A DNA stretch of 38,245 nt from a virus: positions 1-38,245 of IMG/VR virus record IMGVR_UViG_3300020463_000003. The stretch is one strand, 5' to 3'. Positions 1-8,075 of this stretch are shown here, in pieces. A model generated the notes under the pieces. It had not been told where the DNA came from and made no database searches. It was given only the letters and a program-made list of their open reading frames with translations. Both the position numbers and the translations under genes were made by a program. The first letter of the stretch is position 1. Each line of letters opens with the position of its first letter.

Positions 1-77
1 AAGAAATGTGTGATCGGGGGTATGATTCCCGACAACGAAAAGTCCAGTTAAATATTCAGAAGGGTAAAGAATCAGAG
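1..77. repeat. Terminal direct repeat, left copy (circular closure)
   Basis: Identical to 38169-38245. Overlapping the two copies keeps the RNA polymerase frame open across the join, so the sequence is a circle or a circularly closed assembly of 38,168 bp. A length of exactly 77 is a common assembler k-mer size, so this is more likely an assembly overlap than the biological terminal repeat. Confidence 0.95.
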
Positions 78-2369
78 AATGATTATGCCAGAAGCATGAT
101 CGCTGCTGGTCTTGCACCATTATCAAAATCAATACAGTCTTTTATTAATAGGGCTTGGAGGGGAAAACCAGGCCCGAAGGCTATTGCTGCTGTAAGGTTG
201 TCAGAATTTCCTGATATTGATGTTGTTGCTTACATCTCTTTTAAGGCAATCATTGATGGTGCATCACAGGGTAATACAGCCACACAGATAGCCATACAAA
301 CAGGGCATTTGTTAGAAGATGAGATGCGGTTCAGTGTCTTTGAGGAAAGCGATAAACGACATTTCACTGCGGTAAAAAAACATATCACTGATACAACTCA
401 TCCACGTTATAGACGCAATATGATGATAGGTCATATGAATAGTCGAGGGTTTATTTTTAAACACTGGGCAAAGGAAGAGAAGCTACGCATTGGCATGAAA
501 CTATTGGATCTTCTTATTAATACGTTAGGTATGGTTAAGGTCGTATCAAAAAGAATGGGAAGGACTACACAAAACTATGTGGAGTTTACGGAAAGTATTA
601 ACGAATGGATGAAGAGACAAAGGGTAAATAGGTTTGCAAGCTATCCAATCTATATGCCCTGTGTAGAACAACCTATCGAATGGTCTAGCACCATTGATGG
701 TGGGTTTCATAGTAAAAGACTGCAACATATCAAAGCTATTAAGAGTAGGGATCTCTCTTACTTAGAAGAAGTATCAGAGAAAAAACCAACAGCATTTTTT
801 CAAGCACTAAACTCTCTACAGAATACGCAATGGGAAGTGAATACAAGTGTTCTTGAAATTGCTCAAAGCTGTTGGGATAGAAGTATAGAAGTGGGTTGTT
901 TAATTGATGCTGAAACATTGCCACTACCACCAAAACCATTTGATATTGATATTAATGAAGACGGAAGATTGAAGTGGAGAAAGGCAGCCAGCTTAATCCA
1001 TGATCAGAACGCACACGACAGGATGAAACGATTTCAATGTTTAACTTTGTTAGATACTGCACTGTATTACAAAGATGGTCCTTTTTATCATGTATGGCAA
1101 GCAGATTTTACCGGACGAATCTATCCGGTAGCAGCAGTCTTCAATCCACAGGGTAATGATCTATCCAGAGGACTACATAGGTTCCATAATGGTGCAGCCA
1201 TTAATGATGAAAAGGCAAAGAATTGGTTGGGGATAGCAGGGGCTAATCACTGGGGCATGAGTCGTTCTAGTTACACCGAAAGAATAGAGTGGGCTAATAC
1301 AGAAGGGGCAGCACTGGCAAGACAGGTGGCTAGCAATCCAGAAGCGACTGTTAGTTTATGGGCAAATGCTGACGAACCATTTCAGTTTGTGGCCTGGTGT
1401 ATTGAATGGGCTGATCTGTTGGATGAAGGGTTTGGGTTTATATCAAAACATCCTGTTCTGTTGGACGGCACTAACAATGGGTATCAACACTTTGCCGCCA
1501 TGACCTGTGATGAAGAGCTTGCTGCCAAAGTAAATCTTATTAAGTCTGATGAGGTAAAGGATCTTTATGATGAAGTAAGGGCAGAATTATTAACTGATCT
1601 TGCTGATAGTGAAGACCTGTTAGCTGTGGAGTGGTTTGAGAATAAGGAAGTTATTACTAGAAAGCTGGTTAAAAGACCAGTAATGGTCATTCCGTATAGT
1701 GGTACGTTATTTGGAATTACAAAAGCAATCAAAGAATATTTATATAAACATGATGTAGATCTACCTTGGGAAAAAGATAGCTTTGCACATAACTATTTTC
1801 TAGCCAGAAAAATTGTTCAGACTGTTAAAAAAGTATGTCCAAAGTCATCAACCATTATGGAATATTTAACAGACATTGCTAAATGTTATGGCAATGAACA
1901 TAAAACAATTAAGTGGAATACACCTTCTAAGTTTTATGTGAATCAGAATTATTTCATCCAAAATAGTAAACAAATAAGGACTAAAATAGGCACCAGCACT
2001 GTGTACTTGTCACTTAATGAACAGACAGATGAAGTGAATGGTAATAAATCTACAAGAAGTTTTGCTGCTAACTTTGTCCATAGTTTAGACGCTGCTAATG
2101 TACATTTAGCCCTTGAGAAAAGTCATAAAAAAGGCTTGAAGAATATCACAACAATTCATGATTGTTTTGGTTCTACTGCTGCTGATATAGAAGAATTTAT
2201 TTCTTCCGTAAAAGAATCTTTTGTTGAAATGTACACCTTTAATGTATTGGATGATCTATACGATCAATCCGTACAACAACTTAATAAACCTAGAAAATTA
2301 CCGACACCACCAGATTTAGGGGATTTTAATATCTGTGAAGTCTTGGATGCACCATATGTATTTAGCTGA
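6..2369 (+). CDS. T7-like single-subunit RNA polymerase (main part; 5' end at 38144)
   Basis: DNA-dependent RNA polymerase of the T7 gp1 family, which transcribes the phage middle and late genes. Here 787 residues are read; ten more (starting MSKQEQVEKE) lie at 38144-38173, giving 797 against 883 in T7. Visible motifs: the DFTGRIYPV and FNPQGND block around residue 360-385; motif A, LLDGTNNGYQHF, with catalytic Asp487; motif B, KRPVMVIPYSG, with Lys556 and Tyr564 (T7 Lys631 and Tyr639); motif C, IHDCFG, with Asp719 (T7 Asp812). All catalytic residues are present. The ATG at 6 is an internal Met of the full gene. It lies directly downstream of integrase and attP and heads the replication block. 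Confidence 0.97.
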   Translation: MCDRGYDSRQRKVQLNIQKGKESENDYARSMIAAGLAPLSKSIQSFINRAWRGKPGPKAIAAVRLSEFPDIDVVAYISFKAIIDGASQGNTATQIAIQTGHLLEDEMRFSVFEESDKRHFTAVKKHITDTTHPRYRRNMMIGHMNSRGFIFKHWAKEEKLRIGMKLLDLLINTLGMVKVVSKRMGRTTQNYVEFTESINEWMKRQRVNRFASYPIYMPCVEQPIEWSSTIDGGFHSKRLQHIKAIKSRDLSYLEEVSEKKPTAFFQALNSLQNTQWEVNTSVLEIAQSCWDRSIEVGCLIDAETLPLPPKPFDIDINEDGRLKWRKAASLIHDQNAHDRMKRFQCLTLLDTALYYKDGPFYHVWQADFTGRIYPVAAVFNPQGNDLSRGLHRFHNGAAINDEKAKNWLGIAGANHWGMSRSSYTERIEWANTEGAALARQVASNPEATVSLWANADEPFQFVAWCIEWADLLDEGFGFISKHPVLLDGTNNGYQHFAAMTCDEELAAKVNLIKSDEVKDLYDEVRAELLTDLADSEDLLAVEWFENKEVITRKLVKRPVMVIPYSGTLFGITKAIKEYLYKHDVDLPWEKDSFAHNYFLARKIVQTVKKVCPKSSTIMEYLTDIAKCYGNEHKTIKWNTPSKFYVNQNYFIQNSKQIRTKIGTSTVYLSLNEQTDEVNGNKSTRSFAANFVHSLDAANVHLALEKSHKKGLKNITTIHDCFGSTAADIEEFISSVKESFVEMYTFNVLDDLYDQSVQQLNKPRKLPTPPDLGDFNICEVLDAPYVFS

Positions 2370-2390
2370 CAAAGGGATGACAGATAAAAA

Positions 2391-3083
2391 ATGTACGATA
2401 ATATCAATGTTACGTCTACCGCAGACGATTTTAAAAGAAACTACAACAGAAATTTCCAAATGATTAAATCAGAAATTCTTAACATCACAACACCCGTATG
2501 TCTATTTCAATTTGCATGGTTAGTAGAACCTGACACTAAGTTTGATGCTTCTGGCATCTGGCAAGTTGAATGTCTTATCGACCCAGAAAAATCACAGCAA
2601 ACTGAAGAACAGTTAACAGGTCTTTTAGAAAGATGGAAGAGTCAGCTTAAAGCTGCCACTCCAAGCAAGAAGTTTAAGCTTGCTCCTTTACCTTGGGAGT
2701 ACACAGAAGTAGATGGGCAACCATACTTCAAAGTTAAAACCAAGATGAAAGGTGGTGGGGTAAGAGCAGACGGTACGCAGTGGAAACAACGACCTCCTGT
2801 TTTATTTAATCCTGACGGATCTCCTATGTCAGAAGATCAGAAGGAAAGGGTGAACAAATGTGGCCCTGGTACAACTGGACAAGTCAATATGCGTTGCAGT
2901 GGTTGGGAAACAGCAGCCTTTGGTGTTGGTATAAAAATCCAACCAGAAGCTGTCATCATCCACAACCATGTCGAATACAACAAAACCGCACAAGGCTACG
3001 GCTTTGAAACAGAAGAAGCAATCGTTGAAGAGAAGCCCAAAGTCCAAGGCTTTGAGACAGTCTCATCAGGGACTGAATTTTAG
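2391..3083 (+). CDS. Single-stranded DNA-binding protein, T7 gp2.5-like
   Basis: 230 residues, the length of T7 gp2.5 (232). It should coat ssDNA during replication and recombination. The family call rests on size, on position between RNA polymerase and endonuclease I, and on the C-terminal tail: about seven acidic residues in the last 26, ending in Phe as in T7 gp2.5, where the tail and final Phe contact partner proteins. The core has an OB-fold-like alternation (FQFAWLVEP, WQVECLIDPE). A later Met at residue 24 could be the start, but it has no ribosome binding site; a weak AAGGGA lies upstream of the chosen ATG. The 3' end overlaps the gp3-like ORF by up to 116 bases. Confidence 0.8.
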   Translation: MYDNINVTSTADDFKRNYNRNFQMIKSEILNITTPVCLFQFAWLVEPDTKFDASGIWQVECLIDPEKSQQTEEQLTGLLERWKSQLKAATPSKKFKLAPLPWEYTEVDGQPYFKVKTKMKGGGVRADGTQWKQRPPVLFNPDGSPMSEDQKERVNKCGPGTTGQVNMRCSGWETAAFGVGIKIQPEAVIIHNHVEYNKTAQGYGFETEEAIVEEKPKVQGFETVSSGTEF

Positions 3084-3453
3084 AAGCAAGTTTGAAGCTG
3101 GAATAGCAGCTACATTACATGCAAATAAAATTCAATTTACTTATGAAACACTCGATATTAACTACAAAATCAGTTGCGTTTATAAGCCTGATTTCATCCT
3201 TGACAACGGCATCTGTATTGAAACTAAGGGCTTCTTCTCAAAAGAGGACCGCAGAAAACATATTGCGATCAAGACGCAAAGACCCGAACTAGATATACGT
3301 TTCTGTTTTCAGAACAGTAAAGCAAAATTGAGTCGTGGCAAAAGAAGTTTAACCTATGGTGCTTGGGCAACCAAGCATGGTTTTCTCTGGAGTCATGGCT
3401 CTATCCCAGAAGAATGGTATGAACAGCAACAGCAAATATGTAAGAAAGACTAG
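2968..3453 (+). CDS. Endonuclease I (Holliday-junction resolvase), T7 gp3-like
   Basis: Homologue of T7 endonuclease I, which cleaves branched DNA and degrades host DNA. Catalytic residues are visible at T7-like spacing: Glu43 (RSKFE), Asp75 (YKPDF), Glu85 and Lys87 (IETKG); the stretch PELDIRF also matches T7. The first 35 residues are very basic and lie over the acidic gp2.5 tail in another frame, which makes that N-terminus doubtful. No ribosome binding site precedes the ATG at 2968. TTG codons at 3025 or 3052 would give an N-terminus closer to T7. The 3' end overlaps the primase-helicase start by 35 bases. Confidence 0.88.
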   Translation: MSNTTKPHKATALKQKKQSLKRSPKSKALRQSHQGLNFRSKFEAGIAATLHANKIQFTYETLDINYKISCVYKPDFILDNGICIETKGFFSKEDRRKHIAIKTQRPELDIRFCFQNSKAKLSRGKRSLTYGAWATKHGFLWSHGSIPEEWYEQQQQICKKD

Positions 3454-5026
3454 CTGCCCTGAATGTGGCAGTAAAGATAACATGGCGATCTATGACGATG
3501 GACATGGATATTGTTTTGGTTGCAGTTTTACATTACAGCCAGAGAAAGAGAAACCCAGAAAAGCTTTTATCAAGACAGTGAAGAAACCATTACTAAAATT
3601 TGTTAATCCAAAACCTTTACCAAAACGTGGCTTGACCCAAGAAACTTGTGAACTGTTTGGCTATGGAATATCAGAACATCAGGGAGTTCCGGTACAGGTG
3701 GCAACCTATGAAGATAAGTTAGGTAGGCAAGCAGCACAGCATATAAGATTTCAGAACAAAAAGTTTATCTGGGTGGGTGATGTAACAGAACTACAGCTAT
3801 GGGGGCAGAGGCTTTGGAGACAACAGAATACAGGTAATATGTTTGTCACCATCACAGAGGGAGAGATAGATTGCATGTCTGTCTCACAGGCACAAGGTAA
3901 CAAGTATCCGGTGGTAAGTTTGCCTTCTGGTTCACAGTCGGCTAATAAATATATAGCTGCGAATTTAAAATGGTTATCTCAATTTGTACGAATAGTAATC
4001 TGTTTTGACAGTGACGAGCCTGGCATGGCTGCTGCCGAAAAAGCAATTAAAATCTTACCTGCTGGTAAGGCAGCTATATGTAGACTCCCTAGAAAAGACG
4101 CTAATGAAATGCTCCTCGCAGGGGAAGAGAAGGAACTTAGAAAACTATTATTCCAAGCAACACCTGTTAGACCAGATGGAATACTTAATGCCTCTAATCT
4201 CTGGGAAGAACTAACCAAAAAAGGAACTAACAGCGTTTGTCCTTTTCCTTACCCAAAGCTAGATGAGTTTACAAAGGGCTTTCGTAAAAGTCAGATGATA
4301 ACGATAGCAGCAGGTAGTGGTACAGGTAAATCGACTATCTGTAGAGAACTAGCACATCACTTTCTTAAGAATAAACTGACGGTTGGTTACATTGCTTTGG
4401 AAGAGAGTGTACAAAGAACAATGCAGGGGATACTCGGTGTAGAGATGAATAAACCCCTGCACCTAGAGGATAATGTAGAAGAAACAGAAGGGTTAAAACA
4501 ATCCTTTGACAAACTGTTTGGTTCAGAAAAACTATTCTTATATGATCACTTCGGATCTATGGACCCTGACAGGTTGATAGAACAGATCACCTATCTTGCA
4601 ACAGCAGAAAATGTAGATGTAGTGATATTGGATCATCTAACAATAGTAGTCTCTGGGATCGCAGATGTAGATGAGAGAAGAGCTATTGATATTGCGTGTA
4701 CAAAATTACGACAGGTCGTTGAATCTACTGGTATAGGTTTAATCCTTGTCAGCCATCTGAGAAGACCTCAAGGCGTGTCGCATGAACAGGGAAGCACTGT
4801 TAGCACTTCAGATCTAAGAGGTAGCTCTGGAATATTACAGCTATCAGATCTATGTATTAGTGCAGAAAGAAATCAGCAGTCGGAAAGCTATGCAGAGAGA
4901 GCAGAACTACAGCTACGAGTATTGAAGAATAGACATACAGGAATGACAGGGCCGATAGATAAATTATTGTATGACCAAAGCACAGGGAGGCTAGTCGTAC
5001 CCATGTCCACCTACTTTGGAAACTAA
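3419..5026 (+). CDS. Primase-helicase, T7 gp4-like
   Basis: Bifunctional primase and hexameric 5'-3' helicase of 535 residues (T7: 566). In order: a zinc-binding domain with Cys13, Cys16, Cys32 and Cys35; a TOPRIM domain (ITEGEID, then ICFDSDEPG and KDANEM); Walker A GSGTGKST at residue 299; Walker B VVILDH; and the sensor region LRGSSGILQLSD...ERNQQ seen in T7. I chose the ATG at 3419, which puts the zinc finger at the usual distance, over the in-frame ATG at 3356, which lies deeper in gp3. The acidic C-terminal tail that lets T7 gp4 contact its DNA polymerase is missing; the protein ends PMSTYFGN. The stop overlaps the next ATG (TAATG). Confidence 0.93.
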   Translation: MNSNSKYVRKTSCPECGSKDNMAIYDDGHGYCFGCSFTLQPEKEKPRKAFIKTVKKPLLKFVNPKPLPKRGLTQETCELFGYGISEHQGVPVQVATYEDKLGRQAAQHIRFQNKKFIWVGDVTELQLWGQRLWRQQNTGNMFVTITEGEIDCMSVSQAQGNKYPVVSLPSGSQSANKYIAANLKWLSQFVRIVICFDSDEPGMAAAEKAIKILPAGKAAICRLPRKDANEMLLAGEEKELRKLLFQATPVRPDGILNASNLWEELTKKGTNSVCPFPYPKLDEFTKGFRKSQMITIAAGSGTGKSTICRELAHHFLKNKLTVGYIALEESVQRTMQGILGVEMNKPLHLEDNVEETEGLKQSFDKLFGSEKLFLYDHFGSMDPDRLIEQITYLATAENVDVVILDHLTIVVSGIADVDERRAIDIACTKLRQVVESTGIGLILVSHLRRPQGVSHEQGSTVSTSDLRGSSGILQLSDLCISAERNQQSESYAERAELQLRVLKNRHTGMTGPIDKLLYDQSTGRLVVPMSTYFGN

Positions 5027-5757
5027 TGACTTTACTAATTGATGCTGATTGGCTTTTGTATTCCTCATGCTGTGCCTGTGAACAGGACATAAAATGGGAT
5101 GACAATCTACATACTCTGCATGCTGATGAAAGAGATGTCCATGAAATGATTGATGGCAGAGTCTCTTATTACCAGACTATTGCTGAAGGAGATAAGGATG
5201 TTGTCATGTGCTTTACTGAGTACCCGACATTCAGACATACAATATATCCAGAGTACAAAGCTAATAGAAAGCATAAAAGAAAACCTTTAGCCTTTAAGAA
5301 AGTAGTAGAACAGGTAAGAGATAAGTACGAATCAAAAAGTTTTGATGGATTAGAGGGTGATGATGTTATGGCTTTACTTGCAACATCTAAACAGTACGAC
5401 AACCCAATAATAGTTTCAGTCGATAAGGACATGAGATCTGTACCCTGCACCCTGCTGGCAGGTGATGACCTAGAACTTATAACCAAACGTAAGGCTGATC
5501 GACATTGGATGAAGCAAGCCCTTACAGGGGACAGTACAGATAACTATTTTGGTATAGATAAAGTAGGACCAGTAACAGCAGAGAAGATACTGGGTGAATC
5601 TAAAACACTAGAACAAATGTGGGAGAAGGTAGTAGCTGCGTATGAGAAAAAGAAATATGACTTTGCTGATGCTGTATTAAATGCACAGCTTGCAAGAATA
5701 CTGAGACATGGAGACTTTGATTACAAGACAGGTGAAGTATCTCTCTGGACTCCTTAA
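5026..5757 (+). CDS. 5'-3' exonuclease, T7 gp6-like
   Basis: 243-residue member of the 5'-nuclease (FEN/PIN-like) family. T7 gp6 removes RNA primers and resects DNA. Metal-binding acidic residues are visible: Asp6 and Asp8 (LIDADW), Glu110, Asp112 and Asp113 (LEGDDVM), Asp133 and Asp135 (VDKD), Asp169 and Asp172 (TGDSTDNY). A helix-hairpin-helix-like stretch follows (GIDKVGPVTAEKIL), and YKANRK is shared with T7. It is shorter than T7 gp6 (about 300). Its start overlaps the gp4 stop by one base, so in this genome it occupies the place where T7 carries the DNA polymerase gene. A terminator follows directly. Confidence 0.9.
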   Translation: MTLLIDADWLLYSSCCACEQDIKWDDNLHTLHADERDVHEMIDGRVSYYQTIAEGDKDVVMCFTEYPTFRHTIYPEYKANRKHKRKPLAFKKVVEQVRDKYESKSFDGLEGDDVMALLATSKQYDNPIIVSVDKDMRSVPCTLLAGDDLELITKRKADRHWMKQALTGDSTDNYFGIDKVGPVTAEKILGESKTLEQMWEKVVAAYEKKKYDFADAVLNAQLARILRHGDFDYKTGEVSLWTP

Positions 5758-5765
5758 AAAAAAAA

Positions 5766-5798
5766 CCAGTAACTAATGGCGGTCAGTTACTGGCTTTT
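5766..5798 (+). terminator. Rho-independent terminator after the replication block
   Basis: A perfect 9-bp stem, CCAGTAACT (5766-5774) with AGTTACTGG (5785-5793), has a 10-base loop and is followed by CTTTT. A run of A precedes it, so it could also terminate transcription on the minus strand. It begins nine bases after the gp6 stop and separates replication from structural genes. Confidence 0.85.
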
Positions 5799-5839
5799 GC
5801 CGTGTTTTGTAAAAGGTGCAGACCTCTTCCCTTCCCACC

Positions 5840-5868
5840 TTATCACATAAATTTAAACCTGCTATACT
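5840..5868 (+). promoter_or_regulatory. Candidate sigma70-type promoter upstream of the structural genes
   Basis: TTATCA (5840-5845, 4 of 6 match to the -35 consensus) and TATACT (5863-5868, 5 of 6 match to the -10) are 17 bases apart. They lie in the 115-base gap between the terminator and the first structural-block gene. In an AT-rich genome such matches arise by chance, and the phage polymerase's own promoter could lie here instead. Confidence 0.3.
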
Positions 5869-5912
5869 TTATTATCTAAATTGAACTACAATACTTATAA
5901 ATCTTACTAATC

Positions 5913-6116
5913 ATGTCATCTGAAAAGCTACCAGTTATTACAGATGAATTGATTTTTGCCTTAGATCAAATTTTTCCTAATCGTCATCCTGATTTGTCAT
6001 TAACTGATAGAGAGGTATGGTATAGAGCAGGGCAACGGTTTGTTGTTGATTATCTTATCGAACAACAAGCTAGGCAAAAAGAAACAATGCTCACCGAATC
6101 AGTCTTGGAGAATTAG
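5913..6116 (+). CDS. Small conserved-position protein upstream of the portal
   Basis: 67 residues, acidic and probably helical, beginning MSSEKLPVITDELIFALDQI; no membrane segment and no motif that I recognise. It is the first gene after the terminator and promoter-like region and lies three bases from the next small virion-block gene. T7 has several small gene 7-series products at this place. Function unknown; a virion assembly or early late-phase role is only inferred from position. Confidence 0.7.
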   Translation: MSSEKLPVITDELIFALDQIFPNRHPDLSLTDREVWYRAGQRFVVDYLIEQQARQKETMLTESVLEN

Positions 6117-6118
6117 TC

Positions 6119-6358
6119 ATGTGTATTTTTTCATCACCTAAACCACCACCTTTACCTGAACCTAGACCAACTGCACCTAAACCAGAGAAGACTGCTCAAC
6201 GTGTAGTCGTTGGACAACAAAGAGTTGGACCACAAAGGTCTGAAGGAAAAAGAAGAGGAAGAAAATCAATAAGAAATGTTAGAAGATTAGGTACATCTTC
6301 TTTACGAATACCTTTATTAGATCAAGGACAAATGGGATCAGGTAATCTTAAGTATTAA
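6119..6358 (+). CDS. Proline- and arginine-rich virion assembly protein, T7 gp7.3-like
   Basis: 79 residues. The N-terminus is proline-rich (KPPPLPEPRP) and begins MC; the centre is basic (GKRRGRKS); the C-terminus has GTSSLRIPL. The basic-serine C-terminal pattern and the place just before the portal match T7 gp7.3 (99 residues), a small virion protein needed for tail assembly and adsorption. Low-complexity composition limits the homology argument. It ends three bases before the portal start. Confidence 0.7.
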   Translation: MCIFSSPKPPPLPEPRPTAPKPEKTAQRVVVGQQRVGPQRSEGKRRGRKSIRNVRRLGTSSLRIPLLDQGQMGSGNLKY

Positions 6359-6361
6359 CCA

Positions 6362-7945
6362 ATGGAGTATTCAACACAAGGGCAAACTGCTGCAGGTAGA
6401 TATGCACAATTACAAAGTTCAAGATCCACCTTTGATAGAGAGGCAAAAGAATCATCAAAGTTAACCATACCTAGTCTTATACCTGAGAGTACAACAGGTA
6501 CAAGAGCAAAGATAAAAACTCCTTTCCAAGCTGTAGGTGCTAGAGGTGTGAACAGCCTTGCATCTAAATTATTATTTGCATTGCTACCACCATCAACTGC
6601 CTTCTTTAAACTAAGTATTGATAGTCTTGAATTGTTGAAGCAAGGACAGGAAGGATTAGAAACAGAAATAGATAAAGGGTTACGCACAATAGAAACAGCT
6701 TTGATGAATGAGATAGAGATCTCTAACGACAGAGTTGCAATGTTCGAGGCATTGAAACATCTGATCGTTGGTGGGAATGTTCTTCTCTATCTCACAGATG
6801 ATGGACTGAAAGTATATCCACTATCAAAGTTTGTGTGTAAGCGTGATGCTGTAGGTAATGTACTAGAAATCATTACACAGGAATCAGTTAATCCTAATGC
6901 CCTCCCATCAGAGTTCTTGGAGCAGATCAAGAAGAAAGAGAACTATGACGAGAAGACAATGGATAGTGACCTTGATATATACACATACGTCAGAAGAGTA
7001 AATGATGACTTCATGTGGTATCAGGAATGCAAAGGAGAAAAGATACCAGGTACTGATGGCAGATCAAAGGTAGATGTATCACCTTGGATAACACTTAGGT
7101 TTGTAAGAATTGATGGTGAAGATTATGGTAGAGGTTATGTAGAAGAATACAGAGGAGACTTAATTAGTCTTGAGTCTTTGATGCAAGCCATCATAGAAGG
7201 TGCGGCAGCATCAGCTAAGACTCTATTCCTTGTAAATCCTAATGGTGTAACCAGAGCAGCAACACTAGCCAAAGCTCCTAACGGTGCGATACGAGAAGGA
7301 AGTGCAACAGATATTAGTGTCATGCAAGTCAACAAAGGTGCAGACTTCAACGTATCTTTTTCTGCTATACAAAGAATTGAATCAAGACTTGAGTATGCCT
7401 TTCTTATGGCTAGGTCTGTACAGAGAGAGGCAGAAAGGGTGACAGCCGCAGAAGTTACCATGATGGCTAATGAATTAGAGAACAGCCTTGGTGGTATTTA
7501 CAGCATCCTTACTCAAGAGTTTCAATTACCATATCTAAAACGTAGGATGCACATGCTCGTCCGGTCTGGTAAAGCACCGAAGCTCCCAGAGAAGATAGTG
7601 AAACCTAAGATCGTTACTGGTGTTCAAGGACTTGGTAGAGGTAATGATCGTAATAAGCTTGTTGAATTTATCGGAACAGTAAGTCAAGCTCTTGGTCCAG
7701 ACATTATGAGGCAGTACATGAATGTCGATGAAGCTATAAAACGGTTGGCAACTTCTATCGGTATTGATACTGCTAACCTAGTGAAGACACAGGAAGAGAT
7801 ACAAGCTGAACAACAAGCTTTGCAACAGCAGCAGCTTATACAAAGTCTTGGACCTGCTGCTCTTGGATCTCCATTACTTGATCCTAAAAATAATGCACAA
7901 GCACAACAACTAACAGAGGAAGCTAATGCCAACGAAGAAGCCTGA
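6362..7945 (+). CDS. Head-to-tail connector (portal), T7 gp8-like
   Basis: 527 residues (T7 gp8: 536). Twelve copies form the ring through which DNA enters and leaves the capsid. Position, length and the overall podoviral portal pattern support this: an N-terminal helical region, a central stretch with WITLRFVRIDGEDYGRGYVE, and a C-terminal helical Gln/Ala-rich barrel segment (QQALQQQQLIQ). GEDYGRG-type motifs are typical of T7-group connectors. The last 20 bases overlap a small downstream ORF. Confidence 0.95.
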   Translation: MEYSTQGQTAAGRYAQLQSSRSTFDREAKESSKLTIPSLIPESTTGTRAKIKTPFQAVGARGVNSLASKLLFALLPPSTAFFKLSIDSLELLKQGQEGLETEIDKGLRTIETALMNEIEISNDRVAMFEALKHLIVGGNVLLYLTDDGLKVYPLSKFVCKRDAVGNVLEIITQESVNPNALPSEFLEQIKKKENYDEKTMDSDLDIYTYVRRVNDDFMWYQECKGEKIPGTDGRSKVDVSPWITLRFVRIDGEDYGRGYVEEYRGDLISLESLMQAIIEGAAASAKTLFLVNPNGVTRAATLAKAPNGAIREGSATDISVMQVNKGADFNVSFSAIQRIESRLEYAFLMARSVQREAERVTAAEVTMMANELENSLGGIYSILTQEFQLPYLKRRMHMLVRSGKAPKLPEKIVKPKIVTGVQGLGRGNDRNKLVEFIGTVSQALGPDIMRQYMNVDEAIKRLATSIGIDTANLVKTQEEIQAEQQALQQQQLIQSLGPAALGSPLLDPKNNAQAQQLTEEANANEEA

Positions 7946-8066
7946 TCAACCTAAAACTGATACAGCAAAAGCTGTCGTAAGCCAATTAGGTGTTAATGAC
8001 AACCCCAAGCCAACACAACCTAAAGTGGTCGAAACTAAAAATGGTCGTACAATAACTTATAACTAA
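7926..8066 (+). CDS. Small protein between portal and scaffold
   Basis: 46 residues, starting MPTKKPDQPKTD and ending NGRTITYN; Lys-, Pro- and Thr-rich and probably disordered. It overlaps the portal end by 20 bases in another frame and stops nine bases before the scaffold start, so it fills the gap exactly, which supports a real gene. No family recognised. Confidence 0.55.
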   Translation: MPTKKPDQPKTDTAKAVVSQLGVNDNPKPTQPKVVETKNGRTITYN

Positions 8067-8075
8067 ACAAATTTT

